21,774 bases of DNA, from NCBI GenBank assembly GCA_003427395.1, contig BFEA01000348.1, forward strand, positions 188,737-210,510. Direction: 5' to 3'. The position numbers and the translations under genes are program-made. Positions 17,210-21,774 of the stretch are shown here, piece after piece (position 1 is the first letter of the stretch; each line of letters opens with the position of its first letter). This stretch comes from Chara braunii. Lineage: Eukaryota; Streptophyta; Charophyceae; Charales; Characeae. The notes beneath the pieces are model-generated. The model was not told the origin of the DNA and ran no database searches. It was given only the letters and a program-made list of their open reading frames with translations.

Positions 17210-17962
17210 TTACAATTTGCGCAATGAGGCAGCGATTACCATAAAGTTCCGAACGAACTTGCGGTAATAGTTGGCCTGACCAAGAAACGAGCGCAGTTCC
17301 GTCAACGTGCGCGGGTTAGGCCAATCCCTAATGGCCGCAATCTTAGTGTCTTCCGATTTAATCCCACCACCATCTACCATATGCCCCAAGTAAAGGACCT
17401 GACGCTTTGCCCACTCACACTTCTTTGGGTTAATTTTACATTTTGTCTCTCGCAATTTATTAAGCACAACTCGAAGGTGTTCCTCATGTTCACTCAGACT
17501 CTTACTAAAAATCAGTATATCATCTAGATAAATAATGACAAACTTGTCAAGCCAATCATGAAAAAGTTCATTCATACATCGCTGGAAGGTAGCAGGGGCA
17601 TAAGTCAAACCAAAAGGCATTACCCCAAACTCGTAGTGGTTGTATCTAGTTCGGAGAGTCGTTTTGTGTTGATCCTTGGGTAATACCTCAATCTGACGGT
17701 AACCCGGCTTCAGATCAATCTTGGTGAAATAACTGCAACCCTGAACTCTATCTAGGAGATCATCTATTCGTGGTAACGGTTCAGCATTTTTTACAGTTAT
17801 TGCATTAAGTCCCCTATAGTCTATGCCCATACGCAATTCGCCGCCCTTCTTTGGCACAAACAGAACTGGTGCACCGAATGGTGAGGAACTTGGTTTAATC
17901 CACCTCTTATCAAACAGCTCATCGAATTGTTTTTGCAGTTCATCAAGGTCTTTTGGAGACAT
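17210..17962 (-). CDS. pol: Reverse transcriptase domain, intact frame
   Basis: 250 codons without interruption. It contains all usual RT blocks: [70 protein letters not shown] (catalytic D83), FGVMPFGLTYAPATFQRCMN, the catalytic YLDD at residues 145-148, KCEWAKRQVLYLGH and LTELRSFLGQANYYRKF. The family usually has N where this copy has Y before APATFQ. It ends after IAASLRKL because of a single-base shift near 17207; the connection to RNase H continues in another frame. The ATG at 17962 is internal to the polyprotein. Confidence 0.93.
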   Translation of the reverse strand: MSPKDLDELQKQFDELFDKRWIKPSSSPFGAPVLFVPKKGGELRMGIDYRGLNAITVKNAEPLPRIDDLLDRVQGCSYFTKIDLKPGYRQIEVLPKDQHKTTLRTRYNHYEFGVMPFGLTYAPATFQRCMNELFHDWLDKFVIIYLDDILIFSKSLSEHEEHLRVVLNKLRETKCKINPKKCEWAKRQVLYLGHMVDGGGIKSEDTKIAAIRDWPNPRTLTELRSFLGQANYYRKFVRNFMVIAASLRKL

Positions 17963-17978
17963 CCTGTAGATAGGGTCC

Positions 17979-18235
17979 TTAGCTACCGGGTTCTAGCTCT
18001 ATTCGGTGCTTGGTTTCTCTCTCAACCACTCCACTTGGGGCCTCTCCAACATCAGCGAACTCACCAAGCAATTTCTGCACATTGGGGGGAATGGGTTCGT
18101 TCTCTTTCTTACTTTCACTCACCGGGCGCACATATGCAAGAAACACTTGGTCGGCGAGGTCATTCTTGACCACATATCGGGCGAACGAGGGGGCACTCAT
18201 TCCGCTAACGCGCCTCGATCGACACCAGAGAAAGA
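17979..18235 (-). pseudogene. pol: Pol segment just upstream of reverse transcriptase
   Basis: Reads SFARYVVKNDLADQVFLAYV, then NVQKLLGEFADVGEAPSGVV and ERETKHRIELEPGS, the stretch that always precedes RT in gypsy Pol (PDLFKEP- or DVF-type block, then the HRI-L-PG motif). It stops at TAA at 17979-17981, and a one-base shift is needed to continue into RMSPKDL of RT. Confidence 0.8.
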
Positions 18236-18530
18236 GGTAGGCTAGCCAAGCTATATATACGTTGGATAGGAAGAGGATTCTCTAATAAGCCCCACTTAAT
18301 TGGAGACTTAGGATTTATGTAATACTTGTGAATTGAAATATGAGTAGAATGTATTTAAACGTTCAAACGGATTACTGGGGCAAAATTCCTTGGACTTCAG
18401 TCGAGAGTTTTGTCTTCAAATTCCATACCAGGATTTACAAGGCCTCGCTTTCAAAGAATTATGGTAAGATGCGTGCACTTCAGACAAGACTGGCACAAAG
18501 TTTACACGCCAGATTGTTAGTCGTTCGCAG
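18236..18530. other. Non-coding segment interrupting pol
   Basis: Between the protease-side frame (up to KKKIRLYHAS near 18535) and the RT-side frame (from about 18235) there is about 300 bp with stops in all minus frames and an A/T-rich part including TATATATA at 18252-18259. It may be a small insertion or decayed linker. I saw no clear inverted ends or target duplication. Confidence 0.4.
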
Positions 18531-18778
18531 CAAAGGGATAGGCTATTCTCTACGCCAGATGCATGGTAAAGTCGGATTTTCTTTTTTCCACCTGTAGGAC
18601 GAGGCAAATAACACTCATGCTCACCCAGTTTCACATCTGCATCGGCGACCTCACCCCAATCAGTCCCAATCATGTCAAAAGGGAGACTCTCCTCCACTAC
18701 GAGCATCAGGGAGTGCATAACACTTTCGGTCTTACCTCCTGCCTCCAACCGGAAGTATGCCCGGACCCCAGTTATCAA
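18531..18778 (-). pseudogene. pol: Protease C-terminal region
   Basis: In a frame shifted from the protease active site, TGVRAYFRLEAGGKTESVMH, SLMLVVEESLPFDMIGTDWG and HECYLPRPTG continue the retropepsin fold. FDMIGTDW is the family's FDVILGMDWL-type C-terminal motif with one residue missing. The open frame runs further to 18416 but no longer resembles Pol. Confidence 0.72.
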
Positions 18779-19238
18779 CCACCATTTCTCTATTATCCGC
18801 TAGCTTACTTACAATGGGTTGGTCTAACTTCCGGATCTTCAGCCCTAGGCGCATCTTCTTCATCCGTGGGCGCATGTTTTGCAGCCCTTTCTTGCTAATA
18901 TAACTGCGCGTTGACCCACTATCTATTAACGCGCCCACTCTTACTTTACTAACCTCTACATCTGCAATTAACAGCAGACCTTTCTTTTTCTTCATTTCAG
19001 CCCAAGCGCGGCGACGAGTGATCAGTCCATCACCTATGCTTGCGGGGGAACCACCTAGAGAAGTCCTAGCACAAGCAACTTCTGGGCAGCTAACTAGGTG
19101 GGGCCCAACTACTGTCTCAGCCTCTGCCATTGGGACCTCTGGATGGGAGGATAACAGTCTGCTTGCATCCAGAGTCCTTGTAGAGGCGACTGCAACCTCT
19201 ACTGGTCGTTCCCTTTTTGGTACCTGTGCTCTGGACAA
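18735..19238 (-). CDS. pol: Protease active-site region and gag-pol linker
   Basis: 168 codons open. The first 100 are a polar, low-similarity linker. At about residues 105-120, VRVGALIDSGSTRSYIS holds the retropepsin D-S-G-S catalytic motif (DSG at about 18915-18923) followed by the usual R-YIS. It continues KLADNREMVVDNWG before the frame changes near 18775. The upstream edge overlaps the end of the gag frame (19199-19238), where a shift links the two; whether this was programmed or mutational cannot be told. Confidence 0.82.
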
Positions 19239-19445
19239 AAAGGAACTATGTGGTCGGGGTCACCACACTTAAAACATTGACCGGCCTTGCAACGCTCTTC
19301 CCATACTTTTTCATCTATACCCATGTCTAACCAAGGTTTGCCTTCAGTTACCCCTGGGTGTTCCGGGTATGGCCGCCTACCTCTACCTCTTCCACCTGTG
19401 GAGTAGGAAGTCCTAGGAACCTCTTCCATTGGACACTGGGCCCGT
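19199..19445 (-). pseudogene. gag: gag C-terminal fragment with CCHC zinc knuckle
   Basis: Minus-strand frame from about 19427 with MEEVPRTSYSTGGRGRGRRP, PWLDMGIDEKVWEERCKAGQ and the knuckle CFKCGDPDHIVPFC at 19235-19276 (CX2CX4HX4C, all ligands present). W-ERC-AGQCFKCG is typical of gypsy Gag just before the protease. The capsid domain upstream is missing: recognisable sequence stops about 19445, where an A-rich tract begins. The longer open frame (to 19732) overlaps unrelated LINE sequence and is not gag. Confidence 0.82.
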
Positions 19446-19507
19446 TCAAAAGAAAGGGAAAAAAAAGAAAAAAGAAAAAAAAAAGTTGTTGTTGATGTAA
19501 CTAATGA
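19446..19507. other. A-rich junction between the Ty3/gypsy and LINE fragments
   Basis: A tract of short A runs broken by single G (about 19447-19485), then GTTGTTGTTG. It separates minus-strand gag codons from plus-strand LINE codons and may be a retroposition scar. Confidence 0.5.
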
Positions 19508-20221
19508 CTGCTGGCTCTCCTGTGGGTCACTAAGCACCTCAATAATGGTTCTGCCAGATCTTACCTTGGACTGGAATATGCTGTGGAGGTCAAGGCGGCA
19601 AATGGAATGCTGCTGGTTAAAAGGAACTTGCGGGATGTGGTTAATGACAGGTGGACCAGACACACTACAATAGCATGGCAAATTGCTCACCGCTGTCTGC
19701 CCACCAATTATTGGATCATCGATCACACACACCTAGAACAGCAGGGCCGGGCCTCACCCTGATGTAGGAGATGTCTACAATGCTTGCCTGCGAAAAAAAG
19801 GGTCGAAACAATTGAACACATTTTTCTCCAATGGCCCTCATCGGTCCTCACATGGCGCTGGTGGGACAGAAATATGGCATCACATCATCCCCGGGACAGT
19901 TTGTCCATGGGACTGGCGGCCCATCCTGGCAGGCCACTGCCTGGACTTCCAGAAGGACACTTCATCAATAATCCATTTTGTGTGGGAAGATGTGCAGTGC
20001 TTTGGGCCTTACAATGGCAAAGATGTATCTTGGCAATGGAAGGTGCACGGGTGGAGGGAGAGGAATTAACAGAACAGACCAAGCAACAGTTCAGGATGGA
20101 AATCTTGCACCAATGGCAGGCGGTGAAAAAGAAACTGGACCTGTTCCACACAGCCAAAGACATGAAAAACACAATCTCACACTTCTGCAGGAACTGGCTG
20201 GGAGGGAACCGGGAAGGCTAA
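19508..20221 (+). pseudogene. LINE ORF2 C-terminal fragment with RT zinc-binding domain
   Basis: One plus frame runs 19508-20221 with a single TGA at 19760-19762. LLVKRNLRDVVNDRW leads into TIAWQIAHRCLPTNYWIID, and after the stop CRRCLQCLPAKKRVETIEHI is followed by FLQWPSSVLTWRWWD. This is the zf-RVT pattern (W-I-H-LPT, then C-x2-C, then ETIEH-F-C) found at the end of plant LINE ORF2. The final zinc ligand, normally Cys after FLQ, is Trp. The tail (CAVLWALQWQRC, then EILHQWQAVKKKLDLF) is the usual W/basic C-terminus. It stops at TAA 20219-20221. Confidence 0.8.
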
Positions 20222-20968
20222 CTCATTTCAGTGGCTTGGGCAGGCGAACAGCAGGACACCTGACAACAAGAGGAGAAGAACAAGGAGCTTCAAAACCGGT
20301 TCATCAGAGATTACCAGCTCGTCTTCAAACTGGACTACGATAGATCCAAGTGTCCCGCTGAGACCCGCCACGGACTTCCCCGACCCCTTCCCACCACACA
20401 GCCTTTCACTGGTGGAATGGCCTTGACGGAAGACTGAGTTTGAAGACCGTGCGATCTTCCTGAGCTCCCGACGCTCCATCTTCACCCAAATCTGCAGGCA
20501 GGACCTGGCGGATAGGAGTCCAGTGCCCTCTGGACTACCCCAGACAGACCCGACCTGTTGCCTCTTTCTAATACTCGCAGTTAACCTTGCCACAGCTGAA
20601 GCAGGGTAGTGGCCCTAAGTTTATTTGGGACGCCAGACCCAATTTCCAGCCCGCGCAGCTCCCCAAAAATAGATTAGACTCATTAGAGCCATCCGGTGGG
20701 GTGCTACCTGGGGCTGCTCTTACCACCTCGGTTATCACCACCATCGTTGTTAAACCACCGCTACCACCGAGCCTCGTTTTGCCAAGGCTGACTGGAACTG
20801 CGCACCAATCAGAGGCCGAAGTGCCAGCGCAGCATTTTTGTTTTGTTTTGGCTCGCACCGCCAGCCTTTTTGGTCTGGTTGAGCCCAGCCTCCGACAGCC
20901 TCTAAAGAATGCAGTATAGGTTATATTGCCGACCTGGGACTACAACCTGAAAGGTAGCGGTGACTTCC
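20222..20968. other. Non-coding; possibly the 3' UTR of the LINE fragment
   Basis: I found no coding signal; the minus frame at 20568-20858 ends in CFSCGKVNC, only superficially like a zinc knuckle. It lies between the LINE stop and a 27-A run, so it could be LINE 3' UTR. Confidence 0.35.
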
Positions 20969-21010
20969 AAAAAAAAAAAAAAAAAAAAAAAAAAAGAAAA
21001 GAAAAGAGAA
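20969..21010 (+). repeat. A(27) tract followed by GAAAA repeats
   Basis: Twenty-seven A at 20969-20995, then G-AAAA units. It may be the poly-A tail of the plus-strand LINE upstream. Confidence 0.7.
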
Positions 21011-21064
21011 CTCCTCAGCATGGATGGACCGCGCATCACAGACACATACAATTGCTGCATAGGT

Positions 21065-21285
21065 CTCTCAATCAACAGTGGGCTCAAACGTTCGAACTTC
21101 ACTGCAAATGCTGTTGACCATAGCGATGATGCATTACACATCCACTCTCCTCTCACCCTTTACCCCATCGACCTCTCAATCAACAGCAGGTTCATAAGTT
21201 CAAACTTCCAATCCTGTTGGACACAGTGACGATAAATAGAACATCCACTCTCCTCTTCCCCTTTCCCAACCCATCCCTCCCCTCT
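21065..21285. repeat. 108-bp tandem duplication
   Basis: CTCTCAATCAACAG occurs at 21065 and 21173, and ACATCCACTCTCCTCT recurs at about 21138 and 21241. The copies are diverged, with small indels in the middle. Confidence 0.85.
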
Positions 21286-21410
21286 CCCCCTCTTCCCACA
21301 TTCCCCCTCCCCTGTTTTGCCCCATACCAGAAATGCAGAAGAGTCTCACATACCATGTCAGCTGTAAGCAGATCCAAAACGTAGAGGAAGGTATCCTTAT
21401 CGTCAAGATC

Positions 21411-21521
21411 AACTTGCGTCACCAGGATTTTCATCTGCCCGAAAATACCATCCAGAAAACGAGCACAACAAGAATAAATACATTGTGGCCTCCTCCTTTT
21501 CTGCAGTCTTGATAGGACGGG

Positions 21522-21611
<90 letters not shown>

Positions 21612-21741
21612 TGCACAAGGTTTATTTCGAGTGACGAACTTGCATCATCAGGATTTTCATCTGCCGGAAAATACCATCCAGAAAACGTGCACAACGAGGA
21701 TAAATACGTTGTGGTATTCTTCTCCTTTCCGTGGCCTTGTG

Positions 21742-21774
<33 letters not shown>
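21411..21774. repeat. ~227-bp tandem duplication including a (GA)n tract
   Basis: AACTTGC(G/A)TCA(C/T)CAGG at 21411 recurs at 21638, followed in both by GGATTTTCATCTGCC, AAAATACCATCCAGAAAACG and a GA tract (21524-21609, and 21744 to the end). The second unit runs off the window. GA/CT reading frames here are repeat translations. Confidence 0.93.

Larger units (their letters stand above)
15212..19445 (-). mobile_element. Degenerate Ty3/gypsy chromovirus-type retrotransposon, 5'-truncated
   Basis: Read on the minus strand: gag zinc knuckle, protease, reverse transcriptase, RNase H, integrase with HHCC and DDE motifs, and a C-terminal chromodomain. That order and the chromodomain place it among Ty3/gypsy chromoviruses. 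The upstream part of gag and the 5' LTR are missing; recognisable sequence starts about 19445. Frameshifts occur near 17207, 17975, 18775 and 19230, with stops in RNase H and integrase, so it cannot move on its own. Confidence 0.93.

Noticed and set aside
20568-20858. Minus-strand frame ending CFSCGKVNC, like a gag zinc knuckle
   Set aside because: The histidine ligand is absent, the frame stops two residues later, and no gag or pol homology adjoins it.

Overview
This window looks like repeat-rich intergenic DNA from a eukaryotic nuclear genome. Every recognisable coding stretch is a broken retrotransposon: two Ty3/gypsy elements, one with an integrase chromodomain, and two LINE (non-LTR) fragments. 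The rest is microsatellites, diverged tandem duplications, foldbacks and one assembly gap. There is no sign of bacterial operons. A plant or streptophyte alga with a large repetitive genome (a charophyte such as Chara would fit) is my best guess. It rests on element type and general texture, not on a host marker gene, so it is tentative.

Layout: 1-1831 holds compound CT/CA microsatellites, a GTTT tract and two diverged short-period tandem duplications. 1832-5218 is mostly anonymous and contains two foldbacks. It also holds the only credible host-gene trace, an 84-nt exon-like segment on the minus strand at 4245-4328. 5219-9562 is a plus-strand Ty3/gypsy element with possible promoter/leader, gag, protease, reverse transcriptase and the start of RNase H. 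It carries several stops and frameshifts and is cut off in RNase H. 9563-10109 is a CGTAC-rich repeat, an A-rich pair of 171-bp repeats and a GC-rich segment that resembles a hAT-type terminus. 10110-10754 is a run of N. 11215-12845 is a minus-strand LINE reverse transcriptase remnant, followed at 12845-13570 by a diverged 474-bp duplication. 14031-15211 is probably the LTR side of the second Ty3/gypsy element. 15212-19445 is that element on the minus strand, from integrase with chromodomain back through RNase H, reverse transcriptase and protease to the gag zinc knuckle. 19508-20221 is a plus-strand LINE 3' fragment with a reverse-transcriptase zinc-binding domain. 20222-21774 is non-coding, ending in two local duplications and long GA tracts.

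No gene here appears able to make a complete product. The elements show nested decay: truncations, single-base frameshifts, short tandem duplications and several stops where the family normally has glutamine (CAG read as TAG). I found no new multi-gene system. The items most worth following are the candidate host exon, a short GGGCCC-centred motif seen three times, the TGACTC cluster in the putative LTR, the 171-bp repeat beside the gap and the recurrent Gln-to-TAG stops.
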